This document shows, piece after piece, positions 51,411 through 59,956 of a DNA stretch of 64,000 nt. The notes under the pieces were generated by a model. It saw nothing but the letters and a program-made list of their open reading frames with translations. It ran no database searches and was not told the DNA's origin. This DNA is from Chlamydiota bacterium (GTDB lineage: Bacteria; Chlamydiota; Chlamydiia; Chlamydiales; RGXB01). Position 1 is the first letter of the stretch; each line of letters opens with the position of its first letter. A program made the position numbers and the translations under genes. The DNA lies in contig VGMF01000002.1 in NCBI GenBank assembly GCA_016866475.1, positions 62,001 to 126,000 on the forward strand, in the 5' to 3' direction.

Positions 51411-51842
51411 CTAATATTCTTCTATTAAACGCTGGATGGCTTCTTCATTGTCCATAATTTCCTTAAGGAAGTGCCTAAGGACACGCAGAATGTATTTTGG
51501 GGTATTGTAAATACCCGCAGTCCTGAATACCAGCTCTAGAAGAGGTATTTCATCCTCGATATAAGCAATCAGTGTGAGGGTCTCTTTTTCTGTCTCCCCC
51601 TGCTGCGGAACGATCCAGACTGCAAACTGATGATTAAAAAGTGTTACCTTATCTTCCTCTTCGATCACGTGGAAATAGTAAGGGTGCTGCTGGAGAAGAT
51701 CTTGATCTTGATCAGTAGAGTTTAAAAGGTTAGTATCTCTCAAAAGGGGGAGGTCTATATTGATGATGCCGTCATGGTTAAAATATGAAAGATCCGAAAA
51801 AAATTCTTCAAATGCTTGTTCTAGCTTCCCGGGGTTTGGCAT
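51411..51842 (-). CDS. Hypothetical protein, CT550-like
   Basis: 143 aa with the start at ATG 51842 (MPNPGKLEQAFEEFFSDLSY); the frame opens back to 51875. No signal peptide or membrane helix. The sequence is acidic with PYYFHVIEEEDKVTLFNHQFAVWIVPQ and a helical end (YILRVLRHFLKEIMDNEEAI). It has a chaperone-like size and charge and recalls type III secretion chaperones, but no diagnostic motif is seen. It converges on rsbW and its 5' end overlaps the opposite-strand dacF frame. Assigned as CT550-like mainly by position. Confidence 0.7.
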   Translation of the reverse strand: MPNPGKLEQAFEEFFSDLSYFNHDGIINIDLPLLRDTNLLNSTDQDQDLLQQHPYYFHVIEEEDKVTLFNHQFAVWIVPQQGETEKETLTLIAYIEDEIPLLELVFRTAGIYNTPKYILRVLRHFLKEIMDNEEAIQRLIEEY

Positions 51843-53181
51843 TCCACATCCTGTCCAGATTCTTACCCTCCCCATAAATCGCCTTTTAATTTTTTTAAAT
51901 AAAAAGTTTTCTATCGTTGCTATTATCTATACCTCGGCAATCAATTCTGCGATTATAGCGCCCAAAATTCAGTCTCCAATCGCTGTTGTCTATGATTGTG
52001 AGTATGACATGGTGTTGTTTTCAAAAAAGGGGGACCATAAAATCCATCCGGCAAGCACAACAAAAATTGCGACTCTTTTGTACGCTCTTAAGTGTTCTAG
52101 GGACCTAAAAGAGCTCGTAATGGTCGTCCCCGAGTTATTAAAGACGATGACAAAAGAGCAAAAGATCGCAAATAACTACTCCATAGTACCCTATTTATTG
52201 GAGCCTGATGCCTATACGCTAGGTCTTTATCCAAACAGTTTTTACACCTTTGAAGACCTTTACTATGCACTGATGTTAGTTTCTGCAAATGATGCGGCTA
52301 ATGTTATCGCCTATCACCTAGGGGAACGGTCCATAGAGCAGTTTATGATTGGTCTCAACCTTTATATGGGTCAAATCGGTTGCGTGGATACCACCTATGT
52401 GAATCCAAGCGGCTTAGAGTATCCATCGCACAGAACTACCGCTATTGATCTCTCGAAAATGCTAGCTCATGCGATTAAGCAGCCCGAAGCTTTAAAAATT
52501 TTAAGCACAGTCCATTTTAAGATCGAGTCGGGAGAGCTTTTAGATAGAGAATTGAATAACTCCAACCGGTTGATTCGCCCCGACAGCGGTATGCAGTACA
52601 AATATTGTATAGGGGGAAAGACAGGTTATACAGAACATGCGGGCTACTGCTTTGTGGCTGCTGCAAAAAACGGGGAAAGATCATTGGTTGTAGCTGTTAT
52701 GCAGTCTTTGACTCCTCATGAGCGGTTCCTGGATGCAACAAATCTGTTTAATGCGGCTTTTGATGAAAAAAAAATCAGCAGGGTTTTTTTTAATGCTGAA
52801 GACCCCTGTTTTCAAACAACCCCTAAATATGCTACTAAACCTCTAAGCTTGCACCTGGAGGAAGATCTGAGGGTGGAAACGTTCGAAAGCGTTCTAGAAA
52901 ACATGGAGCCGGTCGTAACGCTATTTGAAAGTTCTCTCCCTGTAAAAAAAGGGGATGTTTTGGGGAAAGTTGAGATCGTAACTAAAAATGGGAAGGTTAT
53001 CGATTCAAAAAAATTATTTTCTTCAGAGGATAGGGCTCTTACCTGGAGCTCTTTTTGGGTGCGAAATAAGTGGAGCGTCTTCTGCGCTTTCATCTTCCTA
53101 GCGTGGAGCGCCAAATGGTTTCACCGAAAATACAGGTCGACTAGAGCTTCTTGTAAAAGTATCTCTCAAGGATCCAAGTAA
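51760..53181 (+). CDS. dacF: D-alanyl-D-alanine carboxypeptidase (DacF/PBP5-type)
   Basis: Low-molecular-weight penicillin-binding protein trimming peptidoglycan stem peptides. Motifs are complete: S-x-x-K as PASTTKIA, S-x-N as LVSANDAANVIAYH, K-T-G as GGKTGYTEHAGYC. A C-terminal hydrophobic anchor (WSVFCAFIFLAWSAKWF) precedes a basic tail. The real start is unclear. The nearest ATG/GTG/TTG codons in frame are the three ATGs at 51760-51766, which put about 40 residues before the apparent signal sequence (LLIFLNKKFSIVAIIYTSA) and overlap the opposite-strand CT550-like gene. Non-standard ATT 51859 or ATA 51874 would sit directly before it. Position matches CT551. Confidence 0.92.
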   Translation: MMMPSWLKYERSEKNSSNACSSFPGFGIPHPVQILTLPINRLLIFLNKKFSIVAIIYTSAINSAIIAPKIQSPIAVVYDCEYDMVLFSKKGDHKIHPASTTKIATLLYALKCSRDLKELVMVVPELLKTMTKEQKIANNYSIVPYLLEPDAYTLGLYPNSFYTFEDLYYALMLVSANDAANVIAYHLGERSIEQFMIGLNLYMGQIGCVDTTYVNPSGLEYPSHRTTAIDLSKMLAHAIKQPEALKILSTVHFKIESGELLDRELNNSNRLIRPDSGMQYKYCIGGKTGYTEHAGYCFVAAAKNGERSLVVAVMQSLTPHERFLDATNLFNAAFDEKKISRVFFNAEDPCFQTTPKYATKPLSLHLEEDLRVETFESVLENMEPVVTLFESSLPVKKGDVLGKVEIVTKNGKVIDSKKLFSSEDRALTWSSFWVRNKWSVFCAFIFLAWSAKWFHRKYRSTRASCKSISQGSK

Positions 53182-53214
53182 TAAACTTTAATTAAAGCTC
53201 GTAGGGAGACAATC

Positions 53215-53234
53215 TTGTTAGAGTCGGCTAACAA
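53215..53234. terminator. Hairpin between dacF and the SurA-like gene
   Basis: TTGTTAG (53215-53221) and CTAACAA (53228-53234) form a perfect 7-bp stem with a 6-nt loop, with an extra outer C-G and a T-run starting shortly after on the plus strand. It sits between convergent genes. Confidence 0.6.
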
Positions 53235-53262
53235 AGGTTTTACTGGTCCAGAGCTTCAATAT

Positions 53263-54330
53263 TTATTCCTCTTTAAGAGAGAAAGGGGCAAATCCTTCGG
53301 GTAATGGGATGTAGATTTGTTCATCAGAGTAACCATACTTGTCTTTAAGCCTTTGAAAAAAAGTTCCACGCTCTTTTTCGGCCATTTTTCCAACAAGCTC
53401 TCCTCGCAATTTATCAGTCATCTGACTGAAAGGCATCGGTTCGGATTTAATATGATCTTTTAAAGAGAAAACGCGTACGAGATATTCATTGTTTTGCTGT
53501 AGAAACACAGGGCTGCTGAGTGAATCTTGAGGTATAGTAGTCAGAATTGCTTTATGATTCTGGGCTATGGCTTTGTCCTCAACGGTCAATTCATCGGTAA
53601 GACTGATGCGAAAATCCTCTTTCCCTGCAAAAAGAGATTGCAGAGATTCCTTGAATGAATGCAGGCTTGTAAAATTGGCAGGATCGAGAGCTTTGATTTT
53701 GAATCCGATTTCATCCGCGGTTTCCTTATTCTTCACTCGAATGGTCATGAATTGGTACTTCCAGATCTCATTTCCGGGGTTTGCCGATACATACTCATCG
53801 TAGGCATTCTTAAGAGTCTGGGGCCCTACTTTATAAAATATTTTGTTAACAAACCCATACCAGTTCATCTGCTGAGAGAGGATGTCATTTTTGACAGAAA
53901 TTTTGACGTCATCGTAGGTAAGATTGGCCTCGTGAAGCTTGTTGATGATGTCGCCTCCGTAGCGATTTACAAGTTCTTGCCGGATATCTGCATCGGTGAT
54001 TTTTACTTTTTTCTCCTCAGCCTCTTTTTTTAGAAGTTCGAGCTGAATGAGCTCATCGAGTTGTCGTTTCCAGCTCTCTTTGTAAAAACCGTAACGGTTA
54101 TTGACGTTTTTGTATTCTTCGGGGTTGTGCAAATACATGCGCATATCCAACTCTTTTACGACATCAGCCAAAGAGATCACACGACCGTTGATCTTCGCAA
54201 GGGGGATGTTATTGACCGCAATTTTCGTTTTAGCCGTCTTGAGTTTATGAAAAGAGCTCTCCTTAGGTGCGCTGCTTAAAGCAGAAAATGAGAGAGTAAG
54301 GGCAACTAAGTGTATGAAATAGATATGCAT
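53263..54330 (-). CDS. SurA_N-like periplasmic chaperone
   Basis: Exported protein, 355 aa from ATG 54330 with signal peptide MHIYFIHLVALTLSFSALSS. The body has the SurA/PrsA N-terminal chaperone pattern: a beta start AKINGRVISLADVVKELDMRM, then long helices with QLDELIQLELLKKEAEEKKVKITDADIRQELVNRYGG and YDDVKISVKNDILSQQM. A later segment, WKYQFMTIRVKNKETADEIG, is the place where a parvulin domain would start, but the typical active-site residues are not evident, so isomerase activity is doubtful. Likely role: folding outer-membrane proteins together with BAM. It lies 66 bp downstream of rsmB. Confidence 0.75.
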   Translation of the reverse strand: MHIYFIHLVALTLSFSALSSAPKESSFHKLKTAKTKIAVNNIPLAKINGRVISLADVVKELDMRMYLHNPEEYKNVNNRYGFYKESWKRQLDELIQLELLKKEAEEKKVKITDADIRQELVNRYGGDIINKLHEANLTYDDVKISVKNDILSQQMNWYGFVNKIFYKVGPQTLKNAYDEYVSANPGNEIWKYQFMTIRVKNKETADEIGFKIKALDPANFTSLHSFKESLQSLFAGKEDFRISLTDELTVEDKAIAQNHKAILTTIPQDSLSSPVFLQQNNEYLVRVFSLKDHIKSEPMPFSQMTDKLRGELVGKMAEKERGTFFQRLKDKYGYSDEQIYIPLPEGFAPFSLKEE

Positions 54331-54395
54331 AGATGTGTATCGTACCAAACGGACGATATTTTCAGCAATTAGGAGTAGAATCGGAGGTAGGAATT

Positions 54396-55523
54396 TTATC
54401 TTTTTCTTTGAAGAAGCTGGCAGAAAAACCCATCTGGACCATCGATTGTAGGGATCGTTTGAAATGGGTCTTTGATTCTTTCAACGGGGTAGTGTTTACA
54501 AAAGTACTCTATCTGATTTTGATTTTCTTCTTTCAATACACTGCATGTGGCCCACAGAATATAACCATCCGGCTTGACAAGCTGAAAAGCTTTTGCAAAA
54601 ATTTTCCTCTGTAAATCAATAAGTTCTCGTGTACCGGTCACTTCAAGCCGCCCTTTCATATCGGGGTTTCTCCGTAGAGTACCTGTTCCAGAGCAAGGGA
54701 CGTCTAGTAAGACCCGGTCAAAAAATTGGGAGAACTTTTGAAGATCCGCATCGGGCAACAGGATCTGGTAATTTTGTATCCCAGCCCGCTTGCATCTTTT
54801 TTTTGCCTCAATCAGGGGCTTTAGCCTTGCGTCATGAAGAAAGAGCTGTCCCTGATTCTCCATAAGAGCTCCTATGAGAAGACTTTTTCCGCCGCTGCCA
54901 GCACAAAAGTCCAACACTCTTTCTTTAGGTTTGGCGTCAAGTTTCATGGCAACAAGCTGACTGGCCTCATCCTGAACCTCCATCAACCCTTGTTTAAAAG
55001 GATCGATAGCGCTAAAATTTTCCCTTTTGGCAAATTCGATCCCGAAGGGGGAGCTTAAGGTGGGTTTAACAGAAAAGGTTTTTTTCAACTCGGCTATAAG
55101 GTCGTCTCTTGTTGTTTTCAGCGGGTTGGAGCGCACATAGAGGGGTGCTTCCTTGTTTAGAGACTCTAAAAAAAGGTCAAAATCCTTTTTTTCCATTTCT
55201 TTTTCCAAAAACGAAAAAAACATTTCGGTAAACCCGAAACGGATATGGGGGGGGATCGAGTCCTGATTTAGAAATGCTTCGGGTTTAAAAGCATCAATTA
55301 GTGGTATTGTCGTGATATCAATTTTTTTAATTTTCAATACATATTCCATTAAAGGGAGGAATCTGGTGGTTTTGAAGACAAAATTTCCGATAACCTTGCG
55401 GTCTTTTGATCCGAGCGCTCTATTTTTTTTGAAATAGTTTTTTAAGCTTAGATCGAGCCTAAGTCTTTTAGGATCGTGTTGTAAAAAAAAGTATTCTATG
55501 TGGTACAAGCAAAATAAATTCAT
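54396..55523 (-). CDS. rsmB: 16S rRNA (cytosine-C5) methyltransferase, RsmB/Fmu-like
   Basis: AdoMet-dependent RNA m5C methyltransferase. AdoMet loop VLDFCAGSGGKSLLIGALM, motif IV DVPCSGTGTLRRNPDMK with its cysteine, motif VI WATCSVLKEENQNQIEYF with the catalytic cysteine. N-terminal about 140 residues look like the NusB-like RNA-binding domain, shorter than in E. coli RsmB. 375 aa from ATG 55523; a TTG at 55550 could add nine residues. C. trachomatis has a similar gene, fmu (CT553), close to dacF. Confidence 0.9.
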   Translation of the reverse strand: MNLFCLYHIEYFFLQHDPKRLRLDLSLKNYFKKNRALGSKDRKVIGNFVFKTTRFLPLMEYVLKIKKIDITTIPLIDAFKPEAFLNQDSIPPHIRFGFTEMFFSFLEKEMEKKDFDLFLESLNKEAPLYVRSNPLKTTRDDLIAELKKTFSVKPTLSSPFGIEFAKRENFSAIDPFKQGLMEVQDEASQLVAMKLDAKPKERVLDFCAGSGGKSLLIGALMENQGQLFLHDARLKPLIEAKKRCKRAGIQNYQILLPDADLQKFSQFFDRVLLDVPCSGTGTLRRNPDMKGRLEVTGTRELIDLQRKIFAKAFQLVKPDGYILWATCSVLKEENQNQIEYFCKHYPVERIKDPFQTIPTIDGPDGFFCQLLQRKR

Positions 55524-55598
55524 AAGACCGGAAAAACCTCTAATCTTCAAGACAAGGATTTTAGTGTTTTTTGGTCATTTTATTCTACAGGAGTATGT

Positions 55599-56081
55599 AT
55601 GTGTAAAAGCAGTAAATTTGTGTATCAGTTAGGGAGAATTCTTTTTGCGATCCCATTTATCGTCTTTTTTGTTCTCAAAATTATTTATTGGCAGTCCTCT
55701 GTTGACAGCCTTGATAACGCCCTTACGATGTGGAAAAGTGAGGTTGTGGGGGCGTTTTTAGGGAGCTTCATAGATGTCATGATCCAACTAGAGATAGTAA
55801 TTTTAGTGGCCGCCTGTCTTTTGGAGCTTGTCGGGGGTGTTTTACTTCTTCTTGGGATCCGAATCCGTCTTGCAGGTTGGCTTTTAGTCCTCTTTTTGCT
55901 CCCGGTGACTCTCGTCATGCACCCTTTCTGGTTTGCTGACACCGCCACCAGGTTTCCTATGGTTGCAGACTTCTTTAAAAATCTTGCACTTCTGGGTGGT
56001 GCTTTCGTTTTTGCTGCCGGAGTTGGTTGCCATGATTGCCATTGCCATGAAGAGGCGCACCAAAGAGACGATAGGGTTTAA
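55599..56081 (+). CDS. DoxX-family membrane protein
   Basis: 160 aa, four hydrophobic helices. ATG 55599 follows AGGAG. Family features: N-terminal YQLGRILFAIPFIVFFVLKIIYW, a second helix with AACLLELVGGVLLLLGIRIRLAGWLL, then LFLLPVTLVMHPFW and the final helix LALLGGAFVFAAG. Function of DoxX proteins is generally unknown, often redox-related. The C-terminus is rich in Cys and His (CHDCHCHEEAHQ), which could bind metal. It is the first gene of the forward run that leads into lnt. Confidence 0.8.
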   Translation: MCKSSKFVYQLGRILFAIPFIVFFVLKIIYWQSSVDSLDNALTMWKSEVVGAFLGSFIDVMIQLEIVILVAACLLELVGGVLLLLGIRIRLAGWLLVLFLLPVTLVMHPFWFADTATRFPMVADFFKNLALLGGAFVFAAGVGCHDCHCHEEAHQRDDRV

Positions 56082-56107
56082 ACTTAGACTACAGGATTTT
56101 CCTAATC

Positions 56108-57628
56108 GTGAAAGGGATGCAATGTAACTATATCCTGTATTTTCTGCTTGGTTTGATTGCAGGCTGGTTTTCCACTGAATGCCAGCCTTTCTTTTTCGCC
56201 CTCTCAGGGATAGTTGTTTTTTTCTACGCTCTCATAGCCCTTATTTTTAAACATAAGAGGCCCGGATACTATTTTGCTTTTATATTTGGTTTTGCTTTTG
56301 CCCAAAACTTGTGGATGGGTGATCTCGTGGTTCCACCACATCTTCCAAATTTCAAATATTTTGGACTATGCCTCACACTGTTTTTTTCAGTTTGGATTGC
56401 TCTTCAATTTTATTTAGCCTCTAGGCTGGTCTATCCCCTCTACGATCATGGTCGGGTGTATGCGTTTATAGGTTTTGTAACGCTGCTTGAGTACCATAGG
56501 CTTTGGTTTTTATGCGGCTACAACTTTTACACCATAGGGTCGTTTTTGGTGCATATACCTTGCGCCCAGAAAATATTTTCCTTTGCAGGTCCCCTTGGAG
56601 CTACTTTTTTGATTTTGTCCGCCATTTTGGTCCCTGTATTGTACCCCCGACAAAGGTCAAGCTATCTCGGAATGGCCATTTTTATTGTTGCTTTGGTCAT
56701 GCCGAGCTTCGAAAAGGTAGGTCCTGAAATAAAGGTGGGCTTTGTTCAAACCGCGCGCGACCCCTGGAGCGACGACGAGACTCGCTACATGCAGAAATAT
56801 TTAGAATGGATAGAGAAAATCGACGATCTCGACTTGCTTGTTTTTGGAGAGACCAGCATCCCCTGTAAATATTTTTTTCGTTACCCTGACGGGATGTCCA
56901 CAGAAGATCTCTTACTCTGCTATAAGTTTGAAAGCGCTATTGTAAACCTCTCGTATTCTAAAAATATTGACGTGATTGTTGGGCATATTTACCCCGACGA
57001 TACAGGGTTCTTGAAAAACGTTGCCAGTTTGGTCCACAAGGGCGAAATTGTCGGACGCTATGAGAAGCTTAGGTTGATGTCGATCATGGAGGCATCGTGG
57101 AACTTTTTACCCGATTCTATAGCTGACTCGATTGACATGGGCCATTTTAACCCCGGCAGAGATAAAACGGTCCTTAAAGGGAAATATAATTATGGAATAA
57201 ATATTTGCTACGATGATTACTTTTCACAGGACTCGGCTATTTTTTCAAAAAAAGATGTCGATTTGATTGTCTCATTGCATAATGACATTTGGATCAAGAA
57301 CCCACGGTTTCAGTGGAACCACTTTAGGCAATGTTTGCTGAGGTCGATTGAAACGGGCATTTCGAGCGTACGCACCGCAAACGGGGGACTTAGCGGTTTT
57401 GCACGTCCCGACGGGTCCTTCAAGATTGCTGGTGGAGCTGAGGGGATACAATTCTTAGAAGTTCCGCTCTTAAAGAATAATACTTTATATCCTTTTTTGA
57501 GAGATCGCCTTTTTATCCTCATTTCAGTGATTGCCATACTAGCCGGTTATGTCAGGCCTAATAAAAAACTCTACCCCGAAGCTAAGAAGAGGTTGAACAA
57601 AAAGAGATTGACGGGTAAATTCTTATAA
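56108..57628 (+). CDS. lnt: Apolipoprotein N-acyltransferase
   Basis: Inner-membrane enzyme completing lipoprotein maturation by N-acylation of the diacylglyceryl cysteine. Six or so N-terminal helices, then a nitrilase-type domain from about residue 205. Catalytic triad is visible: Glu in VFGETSIP (about 248), Lys in YEKLRLM (about 320) and Cys in NICYDDYF (about 366). The last transmembrane helix is near LFILISVIAILAGY. GTG 56108 is the likely start; ATG 56117 is an alternative with no spacing for a binding site. Order lnt-lpxC-fabZ-lpxA-fmt matches CT534-530. Confidence 0.93.
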   Translation: MKGMQCNYILYFLLGLIAGWFSTECQPFFFALSGIVVFFYALIALIFKHKRPGYYFAFIFGFAFAQNLWMGDLVVPPHLPNFKYFGLCLTLFFSVWIALQFYLASRLVYPLYDHGRVYAFIGFVTLLEYHRLWFLCGYNFYTIGSFLVHIPCAQKIFSFAGPLGATFLILSAILVPVLYPRQRSSYLGMAIFIVALVMPSFEKVGPEIKVGFVQTARDPWSDDETRYMQKYLEWIEKIDDLDLLVFGETSIPCKYFFRYPDGMSTEDLLLCYKFESAIVNLSYSKNIDVIVGHIYPDDTGFLKNVASLVHKGEIVGRYEKLRLMSIMEASWNFLPDSIADSIDMGHFNPGRDKTVLKGKYNYGINICYDDYFSQDSAIFSKKDVDLIVSLHNDIWIKNPRFQWNHFRQCLLRSIETGISSVRTANGGLSGFARPDGSFKIAGGAEGIQFLEVPLLKNNTLYPFLRDRLFILISVIAILAGYVRPNKKLYPEAKKRLNKKRLTGKFL

Positions 57629-57679
57629 AAGCCGTTTCTTTGGGCTGGGTTTAGAATTTCGTTGTAAGAGGGTGACATC

Positions 57680-58603
57680 TTGCGAGAGCAAAGCTCGATT
57701 GTAAAACAGGTCGGTTCGAGACCACAAACAACAATTCTAAACGTACTTGAGCTCACGGGCATTGCCCTTTTTACTGGAAAAATCGTCCGTTGCAGATTCC
57801 TTCCCGCTTTACCCGACACCGGAATCGTTTTCAGAAGAGTAGATTTACTAGATAAGCCCTGCATTAGAGCTCGGGCCTCCACGGTGGTTTCCACCCCAAG
57901 ATGTACGGTTATTGGTCAAAATGGAATTACCGTTCAGCTCGTAGAACACCTCCTTTCCGCTACTTATGGTGTCGGCATAGATAACCTCATAGTGGAGATC
58001 GACGGTCCGGAAGTACCTATTTTTGATGGAAGCTCTCAGAAATTTGTAGATTTCTTTTTGGAAGCTAAGACCGTCTCTTTAGCAGCGCAAAAACCAATTT
58101 TTAAGATCCTCGAGCCAATTGAGGTCTCTTCGAACGGAACTACTGTGAAAGCCTCCCCGTCAGAAGAGCTCATTTTCTCCTATTTGCTACATTATGACGC
58201 CAAAGGTGTTTTAGAGCATCAAGATTATTTGATAAAATTCAGCAAAGAAAAATATGTCAGACAGCTAGCCGCCTGCCGAACCTTCAGCAGCTATGAGGAG
58301 ATTCAACCGCTGCTTGAGAAGGGGTTCATTAAAGGTGGTAGCCTGGAAAACGGGATTATCGTCAAAGACGGACGGGTGATCAACGAGGGGGGGCTAAGGT
58401 ACCCCAATGAAATGGCTCGCCACAAAGCCCTCGATATGATAGGTGATCTGTGCCTTATTGGTTACGACGTTATTGCCAGTTTTCACGGTGATAAATCGGG
58501 TCACTCGCAAACAACAAAACTTGCACAATTGATAGAAGAAAAAGTTTTAGAATGGGTACATCAAACTCCACAATTACACCAGGATTGGGCGCACACGCGA
58601 TAG
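57680..58603 (+). CDS. lpxC: UDP-3-O-acyl-N-acetylglucosamine deacetylase
   Basis: Zinc enzyme for the committed step of lipid A synthesis. Zinc ligands in VQLVEHLLSATYG (first His), and HKALDMIGDL (His and Asp). Also GVGIDNLIVEIDGPEVPIFDGSS, ACRTFSSYEEI and the general-base region ASFHGDKSGHSQTTKLA. 307 aa is normal. The start is TTG 57680, supported by AAGAGGGTG. It overlaps fabZ by 52 bp, an arrangement that allows coupled synthesis of lipid A and fatty acid enzymes, which compete for hydroxyacyl-ACP. Confidence 0.96.
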   Translation: MREQSSIVKQVGSRPQTTILNVLELTGIALFTGKIVRCRFLPALPDTGIVFRRVDLLDKPCIRARASTVVSTPRCTVIGQNGITVQLVEHLLSATYGVGIDNLIVEIDGPEVPIFDGSSQKFVDFFLEAKTVSLAAQKPIFKILEPIEVSSNGTTVKASPSEELIFSYLLHYDAKGVLEHQDYLIKFSKEKYVRQLAACRTFSSYEEIQPLLEKGFIKGGSLENGIIVKDGRVINEGGLRYPNEMARHKALDMIGDLCLIGYDVIASFHGDKSGHSQTTKLAQLIEEKVLEWVHQTPQLHQDWAHTR

Positions 58604-59055
58604 ACATCGATGAGATCATTCGCATCTTACCCCACTCCTATCCTTTTTTACTTGTAGATCGGATCCTGGAGATCGATCTTGAGCATAATCGCATCATTGG
58701 TCAAAAAAACGTGACCATAAATGAACATTTTTTTTCAGGGCATTTTCCAAGCAAACCGATTATGCCAGGAGTTCTGATTATCGAATCCATGGCACAAGTC
58801 GGAGGCATCCTCATGCACAAAAAAGGGATAAACGGCCTCAAAGTACTCATGAGCGTGTATGATGCCCGTTTTCGCCGACCTGTGACCCCAGGAGATGTTC
58901 TCATCATAGATGTACAGGCAACTTTTTTGTCTCAGCGAGGGGGAAAATGCGAGGCAAAAGCTTTTGTTAATAACGAAATTGTAGTCGATGCAGGTATAAG
59001 TTTCGGGATCCATCCGGAATTTCGTACACAATCGAGAAAAGACGATCACATTTAG
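58552..59055 (+). CDS. fabZ: 3-hydroxyacyl-[ACP] dehydratase FabZ
   Basis: Hot-dog-fold dehydratase of fatty acid elongation. Catalytic His in GHFPSKPIMPGVLI and Glu in IESMAQVGG, with LPHSYPFLLVDRILEID and the later RFRRPVTPGDVLIIDV. 167 aa, slightly longer than E. coli FabZ because of an N-terminal serine-threonine-rich extension (MGTSNSTITP) that arises from the overlap with lpxC. Confidence 0.96.
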   Translation: MGTSNSTITPGLGAHAIDIDEIIRILPHSYPFLLVDRILEIDLEHNRIIGQKNVTINEHFFSGHFPSKPIMPGVLIIESMAQVGGILMHKKGINGLKVLMSVYDARFRRPVTPGDVLIIDVQATFLSQRGGKCEAKAFVNNEIVVDAGISFGIHPEFRTQSRKDDHI

Positions 59056-59066
59056 CAAGGTCTATA

Positions 59067-59879
59067 ATGGCAACCATTCATCCAACAGCCGTCGTTCACC
59101 CGGAGGCAAAAATTGCAGAGGGTGTATTTGTAGGCCCTTACTCGATTGTAGGTCCCAATGTTGAATTAAAACAGGGGGTGGTTTTACGCTCACATGTTGT
59201 TGTTGAGGGATTCACAACCATAGACCAGGGGACGCAAGTTTTTCAATTTGCGAGCCTGGGGGCTAAACCCCAAGATCTGAAATATAGGGGTGAAAAGACC
59301 TTTGTAAACATAGGTAAAAACTGTGAGATCCGCGAGTGCGTTACGATAAATAGCTCTTGTGGAGAGGGTACGGAAGTAAAAATTGGGGACAACTGTTTGT
59401 TGATGGCCTACGTCCATGTCGCGCATAATTGCACACTAGGAAACAACGTTATCCTGGCAAATAATGTCTCTTTGGCGGGTCATGTTGACATAGGGAATTT
59501 TGCGATAGTGGGTGGATTTACCCCAATCCACCAGTATACGCGTATAGCAGAGCACGCAATGTGCGGAGGGATGTCCAGACTTGATGGAGATTTGGGGCCA
59601 TTCCTTTTAGGTGGAGGGACCGAGTTCAAGGTGGGGGGCATCAATTTGACGGGTCTGAAGCGCAGGGGATTTTCTCTTGAACGGAGGATAAAAATAGGGA
59701 AACTTTTTAAATGGGTTTACCGATCAGGATTGCCCTTAGATATGGCGATCGAAGGCATCTTGAGTGAGTTCTCCCTAGACGATCCGGATGTTCAGCTTTG
59801 GGTGGAATTTTTCTCCAAAACTAAGCGAGGATATGCCGGGTATCGCAAAATGCCGGCTGTGGAAACAGCTAGCTGCTAG
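59067..59879 (+). CDS. lpxA: UDP-N-acetylglucosamine acyltransferase
   Basis: First lipid A enzyme: transfers a hydroxyacyl chain from ACP. Left-handed beta-helix of hexapeptide repeats from HPTAVVHPEAKIAEGVFVGP. The catalytic histidine is probably in LMAYVHVAHNCTLG, and NNVSLAGHVDIGNFAIVGG, TPIHQYTRIAEHAMCGGMS follow. C-terminal helices contain GLKRRGFSLERRIKIGKLF. 270 aa is standard. It is 11 bp after fabZ. Confidence 0.96.
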   Translation: MATIHPTAVVHPEAKIAEGVFVGPYSIVGPNVELKQGVVLRSHVVVEGFTTIDQGTQVFQFASLGAKPQDLKYRGEKTFVNIGKNCEIRECVTINSSCGEGTEVKIGDNCLLMAYVHVAHNCTLGNNVILANNVSLAGHVDIGNFAIVGGFTPIHQYTRIAEHAMCGGMSRLDGDLGPFLLGGGTEFKVGGINLTGLKRRGFSLERRIKIGKLFKWVYRSGLPLDMAIEGILSEFSLDDPDVQLWVEFFSKTKRGYAGYRKMPAVETASC

Positions 59880-59956
59880 ATTCAGCCCTTTTATACGAAT
59901 TTAGCTAAGAATCATTTCTTGCCCCTTTATCTTGGGATACCTTATCCTTTAAGGGC

